A DNA stretch of 64,000 bases. It comes from Allosalinactinospora lopnorensis. GTDB lineage: Bacteria > Actinomycetota > Actinomycetes > Streptosporangiales > Streptosporangiaceae. The translations under genes and the position numbers were made by a program. The notes under the pieces are model-generated. The model saw only the letters and a program-made list of their open reading frames with translations. It searched no databases and was not told the origin of the DNA. The stretch lies in NCBI RefSeq assembly GCF_000981225.1, contig NZ_LAJC01000021.1:1-64000 (forward strand), in the 5' to 3' direction. Of this stretch, positions 25,933 to 33,765 are shown piece after piece (positions within the stretch are counted from its first letter, which is position 1; each line of letters starts with the position of its first letter).

Positions 25933-26760
25933 CTAGGTCCTCTTCGCTGTGGTGCTGTAGTGGTGTTCGGCGGGCGGCGGAGCGGAAGCCGGGGCGCCCT
26001 CCGGTCTGGGATCGGGCAGGAACTCGAAGTCGTGGCGCCCGTCCGGCGCCTGCCCGTGTGCCCACGGGCCGTTCTCCGACTCGGTGCCGTCCGAGAGATG
26101 CCACATCGTCCGCGCGTGCTCCTGGTTCTCCTCGTCGAACAGCGCACTGGGAACCACCGGGTCCTCAAGGCCGTCCTCCTGGAGCTGCTCGATGGCCGCG
26201 AGCCACTGGTTCTGGTGGACCGTGTCGCGGGCGAGGTTGAACTGCAGCATCGACTTGACGCCGGGGTCGTCGGTCATGCGGTACAGCCGGGCCGTCTGCA
26301 GTCGTCCCTGCGCCTCGGCCGCCACATTGGCCCGGAAGTCCGCCATGAGGTTGCCGCTGGCCACGATGTACTTGCCGTTCCAGGGGGTCCCCGCGGAGTC
26401 GGCCAGTACCGGTCCGCCGCCGCCCACAATGGCGTGCTGCGGGTTCATACCGCCCATCACCGCCGCCACCGCCGGCTCCTTGACCGCGTCCGCGGTCACG
26501 TCGTCGGGAGCGTCCTCCAGCAGCCGGGCCACCATGGTGGCGATCATCTCGACATGCCCGATCTCCTCGGTCGCGATGTCCATGATGAGGTCTTTGTACT
26601 TGCCTTCCATCCGGCAGTTCCATCCCTGGAACAGGTACTGCATCGTCACGGTCATCTCGCCGAACGCGCCGCCGATCAGCTCCTGGAGCTTCATCGCGTA
26701 GAGCGCGTCGGGCTTCTCGGGCTTCGCTTCGAACTGCAGGTTCTTGGTGTGGCGGAACAC
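25933..26760 (-). CDS. Manganese catalase
   Basis: A 275-residue non-haem catalase that splits hydrogen peroxide with a di-manganese centre. The ferritin-like fold is marked by 'HTKNLQFEAKPEKPDALYAMKLQELIGG', 'GEMTVTMQYLFQGW', the ligand helix 'IATEEIGHVEMIATMV' (Glu and His), and 'NLARDTVHQNQWLAAIEQL'. The longest frame begins at a TTG (26811), but the GTG at 26760 (VFRHTKNL) matches the family start and follows GAGGGGGC, so it is preferred. It sits among hemerythrin and other oxidative-stress genes. A GCAT-15-GGGTAG promoter candidate lies upstream. Confidence 0.93.
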   Translation of the reverse strand: MFRHTKNLQFEAKPEKPDALYAMKLQELIGGAFGEMTVTMQYLFQGWNCRMEGKYKDLIMDIATEEIGHVEMIATMVARLLEDAPDDVTADAVKEPAVAAVMGGMNPQHAIVGGGGPVLADSAGTPWNGKYIVASGNLMADFRANVAAEAQGRLQTARLYRMTDDPGVKSMLQFNLARDTVHQNQWLAAIEQLQEDGLEDPVVPSALFDEENQEHARTMWHLSDGTESENGPWAHGQAPDGRHDFEFLPDPRPEGAPASAPPPAEHHYSTTAKRT

Positions 26761-26835
26761 GTCTCTGCCCCCTCGCAGGCTCTGGTCCCGGTTCCCTCCG
26801 GGCTGGCTCAACGGCCACGTACCGAACTACGGCTG

Positions 26836-26860
26836 CTACCCCCACGGGCCGGAACGATGC
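26836..26860 (-). promoter_or_regulatory. Candidate SigB/SigF-type promoter of the Mn catalase gene
   Basis: On the reverse strand GCAT and GGGTAG are separated by 15 bases, matching the SigB-type consensus GNNT-N14/16-GGGTAY except for the final base. It lies about 75 bases upstream of the catalase start. The motif is short and chance occurrence cannot be excluded. Confidence 0.35.
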
Positions 26861-27032
26861 GCACCGCGATCACACGGCTGGGATCCGCGCTGGTACGGCC
26901 GGAAAGGCCCCCTATAAGAACTACCTGGTCATTCCGGATAACCGGCGGCGCCACGCCGCTGGGAGCCGTCGAGTGGGCATCCCTGGCCGAAGAGATTGCG
27001 GACACGCAGCGTGACGTTCTTTCAGCGGGCCC

Positions 27033-27057
27033 GGTTGGGCGTATCCCCGCCGGGTAG
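27033..27057 (+). promoter_or_regulatory. Candidate SigB/SigF-type promoter of the 27067 gene
   Basis: GGTT and GGGTAG are separated by 15 bases and end nine bases before the ATG at 27067. If used, transcription would begin at or next to the start codon, giving a leaderless message, which agrees with the missing ribosome binding site. The motif is short and this is an inference. Confidence 0.35.
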
Positions 27058-27066
27058 CGGGCGCCC

Positions 27067-27597
27067 ATGTGGCTCGTAGCGATCACGCGCGGAATGGCCG
27101 CCGGCCTCGCGGGCGCGGTGGCGATGTCGGTTACCGAGAAGATCGAACAGGCGTACACGCGCCGGCCCGACTCCCACGTCCCCGCCCGGACGCTGGAGCG
27201 CCTGCTCGGTCTGCCGGAACGTCCCGGAAAGCAGCCCTACGGGTGGAACCTGGCGATGCACTTCGGCCAGGGCACGCTCATGGGCGGCGTGCGCGGTCTC
27301 CAGGCCGCGGCGGGGCTTCGGGGGCCGTGGGCGTCGTCGATGTTCCTCGTCGTACGGCTGACCAGCGACCAGATCCTGGAGAACGCCACCGCGGTCGGCG
27401 CTCCGCCGTGGACCTGGCCCCGGCGGGAGCTGGTCGTCGACCTGCTGCACAAGTCCGTCTACGCGTTCGTCACCGGGATCGTGGCCGATCGCCTGGTCGG
27501 CAGGCTCACACCCGGGCCGGGACGTGTCCACGCGATGATGCGGCCGGGGCGGCGCTCCGGTGTCGGGCCCCCGCCCCGTCCGTCAGGAGCCGGATGA
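27067..27597 (+). CDS. Membrane-associated protein of unknown function
   Basis: A 176-residue protein with 'ITRGMAAGLAGAVAMSVTEKIEQAYTRRPDSHVPARTLERLLG' and 'AMHFGQGTLMGGVRGL', a pattern seen in small actinobacterial membrane proteins of unknown role. Its hydrophobic segments are weak (about 8-22, 64-80 and 125-145). It resembles in style the protein at 30249-30731 (GAMAGAAGTTALN, QRFEDLAG), suggesting two members of one family flanking the stress genes. No ribosome binding site is visible. Confidence 0.65.
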   Translation: MWLVAITRGMAAGLAGAVAMSVTEKIEQAYTRRPDSHVPARTLERLLGLPERPGKQPYGWNLAMHFGQGTLMGGVRGLQAAAGLRGPWASSMFLVVRLTSDQILENATAVGAPPWTWPRRELVVDLLHKSVYAFVTGIVADRLVGRLTPGPGRVHAMMRPGRRSGVGPPPRPSGAG

Positions 27598-27631
27598 CCG
27601 GGCGGCCAGGGCGGCCTCAGTGCGCGGCCGG

Positions 27632-28198
27632 TCAGGCGCCACGGCCAGTCAGGGCGTCGCGCATCCGGTCGATCATCCCCGCGCCGGGGTCGAGGATGCG
27701 GTTGGCGGGCGGTGTGTCGGGCGCGTTCGGGTGCGGGCGGGTGGGTGCGGTCGTCTTCGCGTTCTGCACCTTCCGCCCCAGTTCCAGCAGCTCCTCCCGG
27801 GAGCACGCCTGCCGCAGCCGCGGCAGCAGGTCGTTCTCCTCGTCGGAGACGTGGTGGCGGATCTCCTCGATCAGCGTGCGCACCAGATCCTCGTAGCGCG
27901 GATCCGTGGTGTCCATGCCCACGAGTTCGTCCATCACCCGCTCGGCCTGGGCGTGCTCCTCGATCTCGTGGTCGGCGATGCGGTCGCCGTCGTCCAGTAC
28001 CCGGCGCGTGAGCGGATACATGTGGTGCTCCTCGGCCACCGAGTGGCGCACCAGCTCGGTGATCACGTGGTCGACCAGCTCCTTGCGGCGCTCGGGCTCC
28101 AACGCGCTGTTCTCCAGCTCGGTGAAGACCTCCTCCACACTGCGGTGGTCGGAGACGATGACGTCCACCAGGTCCTGTTCCCGATCGTTCGCGGCCAT
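27632..28198 (-). CDS. Hemerythrin (HHE cation-binding) domain protein
   Basis: A 188-residue protein with an HHE domain at about 10-140. Iron-ligand positions are visible as 'IVSDHRSVEEVFTELE', 'RHSVAEEHHMYPLTRR', 'DHEIEEHAQAERVMDEL' and 'IRHHVSDEENDLLPRL'. Such domains bind a diiron centre that handles oxygen, nitric oxide or peroxide. The ATG at 28198 follows GGGGGAACC. The last 50 residues are a disordered proline-rich tail. It clusters with Mn catalase and the molybdopterin oxidoreductase. Confidence 0.9.
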   Translation of the reverse strand: MAANDREQDLVDVIVSDHRSVEEVFTELENSALEPERRKELVDHVITELVRHSVAEEHHMYPLTRRVLDDGDRIADHEIEEHAQAERVMDELVGMDTTDPRYEDLVRTLIEEIRHHVSDEENDLLPRLRQACSREELLELGRKVQNAKTTAPTRPHPNAPDTPPANRILDPGAGMIDRMRDALTGRGA

Positions 28199-28304
28199 GG
28201 TTCCCCCAATCGTCGGTCGGTCCTCGGCACGACTACCCGAAAGCGGCGTCAAGGCAACGCCGCGCACACGAGCGGCCGGGGAAACGGGAAGCCGCCCGGT
28301 CTCC

Positions 28305-28592
28305 TCACTCCAGGTGCAACCGCAGGCAGCCGGTCCCGCCGAGGTCCAGCCAGACGGTGTTGCCGTTGCGCACCAGACGCAGCACGAGCGACTGGCAGTT
28401 CGGGCAGCGCGCCACCAGCCCGGGGCAGTCGACGTAGACGTGCAGCTGCGCGAACGCGCCACCGTGGCCGCACATCGAGCACCGGCGGAACGCCGGGGTC
28501 AGGTCGACGGCGAAGATCTCCGACAACGGCCCGGCGAGCATGTTGGCGTCGAGCCGGCGCTCCTCGGGCAGGAAACGGGATGAGGTGGTCAT
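28305..28592 (-). CDS. DUF6510-like zinc-ribbon protein
   Basis: A 95-residue protein with 'RFLPEERRLDANMLAGPLSEIFAVD' at the start and two CxxC pairs (C-S-M-C and C-P-N-C) spaced to form a zinc ribbon. The end 'LRLVRNGNTVWLDLGGTGCLRL' is typical of DUF6510. Its ATG overlaps the stop of the upstream flavin reductase gene (ATGA). The three-gene order Moco oxidoreductase, reductase, DUF6510 recurs in actinomycetes, so it probably supports that pair; the role is unknown. Confidence 0.8.
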   Translation of the reverse strand: MTTSSRFLPEERRLDANMLAGPLSEIFAVDLTPAFRRCSMCGHGGAFAQLHVYVDCPGLVARCPNCQSLVLRLVRNGNTVWLDLGGTGCLRLHLE

Positions 28593-29329
28593 GGGTGTCC
28601 TCCGGTCGGGCCGAATCGCTCCGTCTTGATCTTCCGGGGGTCGTGCCCCAGGGCCACCAGCGCGTCGGCGGCCGCCTCGACGAACCCCGTCGGGCCGCAC
28701 ACGAAACAGAGAGGGCCCAGCTCCGGCGGGAGCCCGTGCGTGTTCAGGTCGGCGATCCCGAGGCGCCCCGGATGCCGCGCCGCCCCCTCGGGGACTCGGC
28801 GCGTGTAGGCGACGAAGACGTCCAGTCCACCGTCGCCGGACGCGGGCGGGCCGAGCTCACCGGAGTAGTACCGCTCTTCGGGAGACCGAACCGAGTAGAG
28901 CATGCGGAACAGCGCCTTGGACCGCTCCTTGCGCCTGGCCCTGACCATGCACATCAGCGGGACGATCCCGGCGCCGCCGCCGACCGGAACCACCGGGTCG
29001 GTCGAGGCCGGGTCCCACACAAACCAGCCGCCCAGTGGACCGCGCACCTCCAGCCGGTCGCCGATCTCCATGATGTCCACGAGGTAGGGCGAGACCTCCC
29101 CTTCGAGGACGCGCTGCACCGTGATCTCGATCGTGTCCCCCTCGGCCGGGGCCGACAGCGAGTAGCTGCGCTGAGCGGTGTAGCCGTCCTCGGCGGTGAG
29201 CCGCACGTCGACGTGCTGGCCGGGCCGGTGCCCGGGCCAGCCGCCCTCCATGCGCAGTGTCAGGCTGCGCGCCGTGTCCGTTTCGCGCCGGGCGCCGACC
29301 AGCTCGGCCGACCGCCAGTGCCCGGCCAC
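28589..29329 (-). CDS. FAD/NAD(P)-binding ferredoxin-reductase-type oxidoreductase
   Basis: A 246-residue flavoprotein reductase. The FAD domain shows 'GQHVDVRL' and 'QRSYSLSAPAEGDTIEITV' (R-x-Y-S), and the NAD(P) domain 'VPVGGGAGIVPLMCMVRAR' and 'FVCGPTGFVEAAADALVALG'. No [2Fe-2S] domain follows. The GTG at 29329 lies two bases after the TGA of the molybdopterin enzyme and is preceded by GGGGGGA, indicating tight coupling; a longer frame to 29443 is the shadow of that gene. It probably supplies electrons to, or takes them from, the molybdopterin partner. Confidence 0.9.
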   Translation of the reverse strand: MAGHWRSAELVGARRETDTARSLTLRMEGGWPGHRPGQHVDVRLTAEDGYTAQRSYSLSAPAEGDTIEITVQRVLEGEVSPYLVDIMEIGDRLEVRGPLGGWFVWDPASTDPVVPVGGGAGIVPLMCMVRARRKERSKALFRMLYSVRSPEERYYSGELGPPASGDGGLDVFVAYTRRVPEGAARHPGRLGIADLNTHGLPPELGPLCFVCGPTGFVEAAADALVALGHDPRKIKTERFGPTGGHP

Positions 29330-29331
29330 GC

Positions 29332-29931
29332 TCAGTCCCCCCAGTAGCGCTGCTCGCGCCAGGGATCGCCGTAGTCGTGGTAGCCCGCCAGCTCCCAGAA
29401 TCCCGGCTCGTTGTGGTCGAGCAGCCGGATACCGCGGACCCACTTGGCCGACTTCCAGAAGTACAGGTGCGGGACGAGCAGGCGCGCGGGCCCGCCGTGC
29501 TCGGGCGGCAGCGGCTCGTCCTCGTACTCGTGCACGATCCAGGCCTGACCTCCGGTGAGGTCCTCCATCGGGAGGTTGGTCGTGTAGTCGCCGTAGGAGT
29601 AGACCAGGGCGTAGTCGGCCGCGGTGTCCACCGCCGCCAGCAGGGTGTCAAGGGAGACCCCCGTCCAGTGGGTACCGGTCTTCGACCAGCGTGTGACGCA
29701 GTGGATGTCGGTGTGCGGGTGCTCCTGCTCAAAGGCGAGGAACTCCGGCCATGTCCAGGAGGTGGCCTGCCCGGACTCGGCGGTGATGGTGAAGACCCAG
29801 GTGTCGGTGTCCACGCGCGGTGTCGGCCCCGCGCTGAGCACGGGGAAGTCCTCGGTCAGGTACTGGCCCGGAGGCAGGCGCGTTTCCTGCGCGCTCCTGC
29901 GTCCGCGGAACCCTCGGGAAAACAGACTCAT
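29332..29931 (-). CDS. Sulfite-oxidase-like molybdopterin-dependent oxidoreductase
   Basis: A 199-residue Moco-domain protein related to sulfite oxidase and the YedY/MsrP catalytic subunit. The Cys that ligates molybdenum is in 'TDIHCVTRWSKTGTHWTGV', followed by 'YGDYTTNLPMEDL' and 'GGPARLLVPHLYFWKSAKWVRGIRLL'. No Tat signal is visible at the N-terminus (MSLFSRGFRGRRSAQE is short and lacks a hydrophobic core), so it is likely cytoplasmic. ATG 29931 is supported by GGGGGG upstream; longer frames are unlikely. It heads the operon with the flavin reductase and zinc-ribbon protein. The substrate could be oxidised sulfur or an S/N-oxide. Confidence 0.9.
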   Translation of the reverse strand: MSLFSRGFRGRRSAQETRLPPGQYLTEDFPVLSAGPTPRVDTDTWVFTITAESGQATSWTWPEFLAFEQEHPHTDIHCVTRWSKTGTHWTGVSLDTLLAAVDTAADYALVYSYGDYTTNLPMEDLTGGQAWIVHEYEDEPLPPEHGGPARLLVPHLYFWKSAKWVRGIRLLDHNEPGFWELAGYHDYGDPWREQRYWGD

Positions 29932-30248
29932 CGGATTACCCCCCGGTGTCATATGAGCCGTTCGTCCGGCTTTGGGGACCATCCCCGAATGCCCAGGGAA
30001 AACACGTCGTTTCTGGGGATTTGGCCGCCCGGCGACTCGTCTTGGACCTGCGGCGCCCGAAGGGCCGGATCGGGGTCGCGGACGGCGGAGCGCGCGGGCC
30101 CCGGCGCCGGAGTTTGGTCACCGTACACAGCGGATAGCAGAGCGTTATGGCTTCCAGCACGAAAGGGCGGGGGCGGTCCCTGACCGCCATCTGGGCCCGG
30201 CGCGCCATCTGCGTCTGGGTGTGCCGAGGACGACCGAGAGAGCATGCT
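29932..30248. other. Divergent promoter region, no gene seen
   Basis: About 317 bases lie between the divergent Moco oxidoreductase and membrane-protein genes. The frame of the latter is open from 30147 but that extension has an arginine/tryptophan-rich composition unlike the rest. No clear promoter was recognised. Confidence 0.45.
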
Positions 30249-30731
30249 GTGCCGCGCCCCCTGCTGCGCGGCGCGATGGCCGGAGCCGCGGGGACCACGG
30301 CCCTGAACGCCGTCACCTACCTCGACATGGCGCTTCGCGCCAGGCCCGCGAGCACCACCCCGGAACAGACGGTGCAGCGTTTCGAGGACCTGGCCGGGGT
30401 GTCGCTGGCCAAGGAGGGGTCCGATACCGACGAAGCGGCCAACCGGCGCTCCGGGCTGGGTGCCCTGCTGGGCATCTCCACCGGGATCGGCACAGGGCTG
30501 CTCTACGGCGCCGCCCGCGCCCGCTGGCCCCGGGCACCGTTCCCCCTGCTGGCGCTCGGGGCCAGCGTCGCCGCGAACCTGGGCAGCGTCGTCCCCATGA
30601 GCACGCTCGGTGTCACCGATCCCCGCGAATGGCCGGCGAGTTCCTGGCTCATGGATATCGTGCCGCACCTCGCCTACGGTGTCACCACGGCGGTCGCCTA
30701 CGACCTTCTCTCGCGCCCTCCGGACCCCTGA
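30249..30731 (+). CDS. Membrane protein of unknown function
   Basis: A 160-residue protein with hydrophobic stretches 'LLRGAMAGAAGTTALNAVTYLDMAL', 'GLGALLGISTGIGTGLLYGAA', 'PLLALGASVAANLGSVVPMSTLG' and 'GVTTAVAYDLL'. GTG 30249 is preferred over ATG 30147 because GAGAGAG lies just upstream and the hydrophobic domain begins at once. Part of the sequence (TPEQTVQRFEDLAGVSL) is cytosolic. It may be a family partner of the protein at 27067. Function unknown. Confidence 0.68.
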   Translation: MPRPLLRGAMAGAAGTTALNAVTYLDMALRARPASTTPEQTVQRFEDLAGVSLAKEGSDTDEAANRRSGLGALLGISTGIGTGLLYGAARARWPRAPFPLLALGASVAANLGSVVPMSTLGVTDPREWPASSWLMDIVPHLAYGVTTAVAYDLLSRPPDP

Positions 30732-30744
30732 AGCCGGCGGATTC

Positions 30745-31704
30745 TCAGGGGATCAGCACGATCCGCCCGGCCGCGGCCCCGGTGGCCTGTCGCTTCCACG
30801 CCGCGACCGCGTCGTCGAGCGGCACGGCCTCGTGCTCGACGGTCAGCGCCCCGCAGGCGGCCTGCCGCGCGACAGTGGTGAGCGCGGAGTCGCGCTGCTC
30901 GGCGGTCAGCTCATTGTTGGTGTAGCCGAGCAGCCGCAGCGACTTGCTGCGCAGCGTGGACGAGGTGATCGGGGAGGTCTCGGCGGCCGAGCCTCCGAGG
31001 TTGACGAGCCGGCCGCCCGGCCGCAGCACCCTGGTCGCGGCCGCGGCGGCGGCACCGAACAACGGGTCGAGCACGAGATCGACGGGTCCGTCGCACGCTG
31101 CCGTGAGGCGCGCGGTCAGCTCGTCGACGTCCTCGGTGTCGAGGGTAACGACGGCATCGGCACCGGCTCTTTCCGCCCGGCCCCGGCCGGCGGGCGAGCG
31201 CGCCGCGGCGACCACCCGGCGAGCGCCGGCGGTGCGTGCGAGCTGCACGGCGGACTGCCCGACCACCCCGCCCGCACCGAGCACGAGCACCTGCTGCCCC
31301 GCGGCCAGCTCGCCGCGCCAGGTCAGTGCCATGTGCGCGGCGATGGCCGACAACCCCAAGGCGGCGACCAGGACCGGGTCGGCGCCCTCGGGCAGCGGGA
31401 CGAGATCGCTCTTCGGGACCGCGGCGGCGGCGGCCATGCTGCCGTCCCCGGGGCGCATTCCGGCCGCGGTGGGAAACCACACCGGCCTGCCGTCCACCGT
31501 GCCGACACCCTGCACGCCCGGTATGTAGGGCGTCCGCGGAGTGCCGAAGTAGGAGGTTCCGGTGGCGCACAGCAGGTCGAGCGGGGTGATCGGCGCGGCG
31601 GTGACCTCGACCAGCGCCTCGTCCGGTCCGGCCTCCGGCCGCCGGCGGTCGGCCACCGACGGCGGATCGCCGGGTGTCTGGAGCAGGACGGCGCGCATGC
31701 TCAT
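30745..31704 (-). CDS. Zinc-independent NADPH:quinone-type oxidoreductase (MDR family)
   Basis: A 319-residue medium-chain dehydrogenase/reductase. N-terminal GroES-like domain ('EALVEVTAAPITPLDLLCATGTSYFG', 'PYIPGVQGVGTV') and Rossmann domain ('VLVLGAGGVVGQSAVQLARTAGA', 'LVLDPLFGAAAAAATRVLRPGGRLVNLG'). Zinc ligands of alcohol dehydrogenases are absent. Its ATG overlaps the LigA-type stop (ATGA), and it is the last gene of the reverse-strand catabolic operon. It may reduce a quinone or an unsaturated ring-cleavage product. Confidence 0.88.
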   Translation of the reverse strand: MSMRAVLLQTPGDPPSVADRRRPEAGPDEALVEVTAAPITPLDLLCATGTSYFGTPRTPYIPGVQGVGTVDGRPVWFPTAAGMRPGDGSMAAAAAVPKSDLVPLPEGADPVLVAALGLSAIAAHMALTWRGELAAGQQVLVLGAGGVVGQSAVQLARTAGARRVVAAARSPAGRGRAERAGADAVVTLDTEDVDELTARLTAACDGPVDLVLDPLFGAAAAAATRVLRPGGRLVNLGGSAAETSPITSSTLRSKSLRLLGYTNNELTAEQRDSALTTVARQAACGALTVEHEAVPLDDAVAAWKRQATGAAAGRIVLIP

Positions 31705-32063
31705 GTGGCGATGTCGGGGTAGGGCAGCGAGAAGTGGGACAGCCGCCGCGCGTACTCTTGCTGGAAGCCCAAGGGCTCCTCGTAGTCGCGCTCGAACATG
31801 GCGATGAACAGCGTGAGGGTGAGGAAAGGGTGCGCGCCGAGCTCGAACAGCGCCGGGTAGTCGTGGCCGGCGAGCGCGGCGCGCTCGGTGTCGTCGAAGC
31901 GCACCCAGGTGCTCGACTCTCCGCCGTGGCAGTTGAGGATCCGGCAGGCGTGCCGCTCCTCCCACCACGCGACGGTGCCCTCGGGGTCCTCGCGGTAGCG
32001 CTCGACCAGCTCCGGATCGCGGTCGACCGTGTAGAGGAACTTGTTGACCAGGTACTTGCTCAC
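31701..32063 (-). CDS. Extradiol dioxygenase small (LigA-type) subunit
   Basis: A 120-residue protein: 'KYLVNKFLYTVDRDPELVERYREDPEGTVAWWE' and 'DYPALFELGAHPFLTLTLFIAM' match the LigA alpha chain of class III extradiol dioxygenases, a helical cap that closes the active site of LigB. The GTG start at 32063 overlaps the LigB-type stop. Together with the next gene it makes a two-subunit ring-cleaving enzyme. The aromatic substrate cannot be told from this chain. Confidence 0.85.
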   Translation of the reverse strand: MSKYLVNKFLYTVDRDPELVERYREDPEGTVAWWEERHACRILNCHGGESSTWVRFDDTERAALAGHDYPALFELGAHPFLTLTLFIAMFERDYEEPLGFQQEYARRLSHFSLPYPDIAT

Positions 32064-32923
32064 CGCGGGCCTCCATTGGGGTACCAGGTGAAGTAGGCCT
32101 CCATCGTGTGGAACAGGTCGTAGGTGTCGACGTAGTCGGCTTTCCGCCCCTCTCCGGCCACGCCCATCATGAGCATGAAGTCCATGAACCCGTGGGTGGC
32201 GTTGCCGGGGGCGTGCAGGCTGTCGAGCGTCACCTCGGCCAGGCATCCCTCGATGTCGCCGGTCGAGATCCACTCCACGGCGCGCTGGTCGAACTCCGGG
32301 GCGGGGCCGTGTGGGCCGAACTGGCGCGGCCCGCCGAGCTCCAGCGACAGGTGCCCGGTGCCGATCACCGCCACCCTCTGTTCGGAGGGCCAGGACTCGA
32401 TCAGCTGCCGGATCGTCCGCCCCAGCTGGACGAACCGTTTCGGCCGCGGCAGCGGCGGGGCGAAGATGTTGGTGTAGATCGGCACGATCGGCAGGTCGTT
32501 CTGCGGGCGCAGCGTGATGATCGGGCAGGTGATCGAGTGGTCGATCCGCAGCTCGTTGGAGAACGCCAGGTCGAACCCGGCGTCGATGCCCTCCCGCAGC
32601 ACGTAGGTCGAGAGGTCCTCCTGCCCTTTCAGCAGCATCCTCGGCAGGCCGAACTCGCGCTCCTCGTTGTAGAAGTTGCCGTCGTAGAACGGGGCCTTGC
32701 CGACTAGGAACTGCGGCATGTTGTCCAGCCAGAGTTGGTGGAAGTGATCCGATCCGACCATCACCAGCACGTCCGGGCGGGCCTTCGTCAGTGTCTCCCG
32801 GAAGGCCGTGATCTTGCGCACCCATTCGTCGGCGAAGGGGGGCCGCTCCTCGCCGGTCGCGGTGCTGGCGCGGTAGTAGAACGGATGGTGCGTGGATGCG
32901 ATAACCGCGACCAGTTCGGCCAT
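32060..32923 (-). CDS. Class III extradiol ring-cleavage dioxygenase, catalytic (LigB-type) subunit
   Basis: A 287-residue LigB-domain protein. Candidate non-haem iron ligands and acid/base His are in 'VIASTHHPFYY' (near the N-terminus), 'VMVGSDHFHQLWLDNMPQF' and 'VIGTGHLSLELGG'. Such enzymes open catechol-type rings with oxygen beside the hydroxyls (protocatechuate 4,5-, gallate, or amino-phenol dioxygenases). ATG 32923 follows AAGGAGG. It is linked to a small LigA subunit by a four-base overlap. The operon contains a CoA transferase and a citryl-CoA-lyase-like enzyme in place of the usual hydratase/aldolase genes. Confidence 0.92.
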   Translation of the reverse strand: MAELVAVIASTHHPFYYRASTATGEERPPFADEWVRKITAFRETLTKARPDVLVMVGSDHFHQLWLDNMPQFLVGKAPFYDGNFYNEEREFGLPRMLLKGQEDLSTYVLREGIDAGFDLAFSNELRIDHSITCPIITLRPQNDLPIVPIYTNIFAPPLPRPKRFVQLGRTIRQLIESWPSEQRVAVIGTGHLSLELGGPRQFGPHGPAPEFDQRAVEWISTGDIEGCLAEVTLDSLHAPGNATHGFMDFMLMMGVAGEGRKADYVDTYDLFHTMEAYFTWYPNGGPR

Positions 32924-32958
32924 AGGGGCCTCCTTGTCCTCCGGCGGCGGCCGCCGCG

Positions 32959-33765
32959 TCAGTGGCCGGTGTAGGGGTCGGGGTCGACGGGCCGGGTGTT
33001 CTGGTCCACCGACAGGAAGATGTCGTTGCCGACAGGTCGGCGCAGCTCCTCGGCGAGCTGCCCGACCAGCCCGGCGGTGCGGGCCAGCAGCGCGAACCCG
33101 CGCAGCAGCTCTACCGGCAGGTCGAGGTCGGCCAGCGCCGCCCCGCACACCCCTGCCCCGTTCAGCGGCAGCTCCTTGCCCAGGACCTGCGGGTGCACGC
33201 GGCCGATCGCGGCGAACAGCGACAGGTGCGGTCCGAACAGGTCCTCCTCGGTGGCGATCCGCATCAGCCGCGGGGTGCGCGGGTCGCCCTCCTTGTGCAC
33301 GTGGTGTCCCAGGCCGGGAATGAACCGCCCCTCCGCCCGCTGCGTCCGCACGGTCTCCAGGGCGAGGGCGTCCCACCCGGCGTCGTCGGCGGGCAGCGGC
33401 CCCTCCGCGCCGGCCAGCACCCCGTGCAGAAACGCGCCGGTGTCCTCGGTGACCCCGAGGAACCGCGACCCGCCGCCGAGCAGTCCGGCGGCGAGCGCGC
33501 CCTGGATCGAGTCCGGCGCCGACAGGTAGGTGAGCCGGGTGGTGATCGCGGTCGGGGTGAAGCCGTGGTCGGCGAGCGCGGCGAGCACCGCCTCGAACAC
33601 CCGGGTCTGGCCCGGGGTCGGGCGCCGCTGCGTGGCCAGCCAGTACGCGAGCTCACCGAACCCGACCGTGCCCATCACGTCTTCGGCGAGGTCGTGGCCG
33701 AGCAGCGTGATCGACTCCCGGTCCGATGCGCCCAGGGCCGTCGGGTAGGCGGGACGCTCAGTCAC
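32959..33765 (-). CDS. Citryl-CoA lyase-like (citrate synthase fold) protein
   Basis: A 268-residue protein with only the core of the citrate synthase fold: 'ITLLGHDLAEDVMGTVGFGELAYWLATQRRPT', 'FIPGLGHHVHKEGDPRTPRLM' (the His-rich loop binding oxaloacetate) and 'NGAGVCGAALADLDLPVELLRGFALLARTAGLVGQL'. The length matches the short citryl-CoA lyase/CCL-C group rather than full synthases (over 370). It would split or form a C-C bond between an oxo acid and an acyl-CoA. The start (GTG 33765) overlaps the CoA-transferase stop by several bases. In this operon it probably cleaves the CoA ester made from a ring-opened tricarboxylate (inference). Confidence 0.82.
   Translation of the reverse strand: MTERPAYPTALGASDRESITLLGHDLAEDVMGTVGFGELAYWLATQRRPTPGQTRVFEAVLAALADHGFTPTAITTRLTYLSAPDSIQGALAAGLLGGGSRFLGVTEDTGAFLHGVLAGAEGPLPADDAGWDALALETVRTQRAEGRFIPGLGHHVHKEGDPRTPRLMRIATEEDLFGPHLSLFAAIGRVHPQVLGKELPLNGAGVCGAALADLDLPVELLRGFALLARTAGLVGQLAEELRRPVGNDIFLSVDQNTRPVDPDPYTGH

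Noticed and set aside
28195-28304. GGGTAG element before the hemerythrin gene as a full SigB promoter
   Set aside because: The -10-like GGGTAG is present but no GNNT occurs at 14-16 bases upstream (nearest is 13), so it was not listed as a promoter feature.
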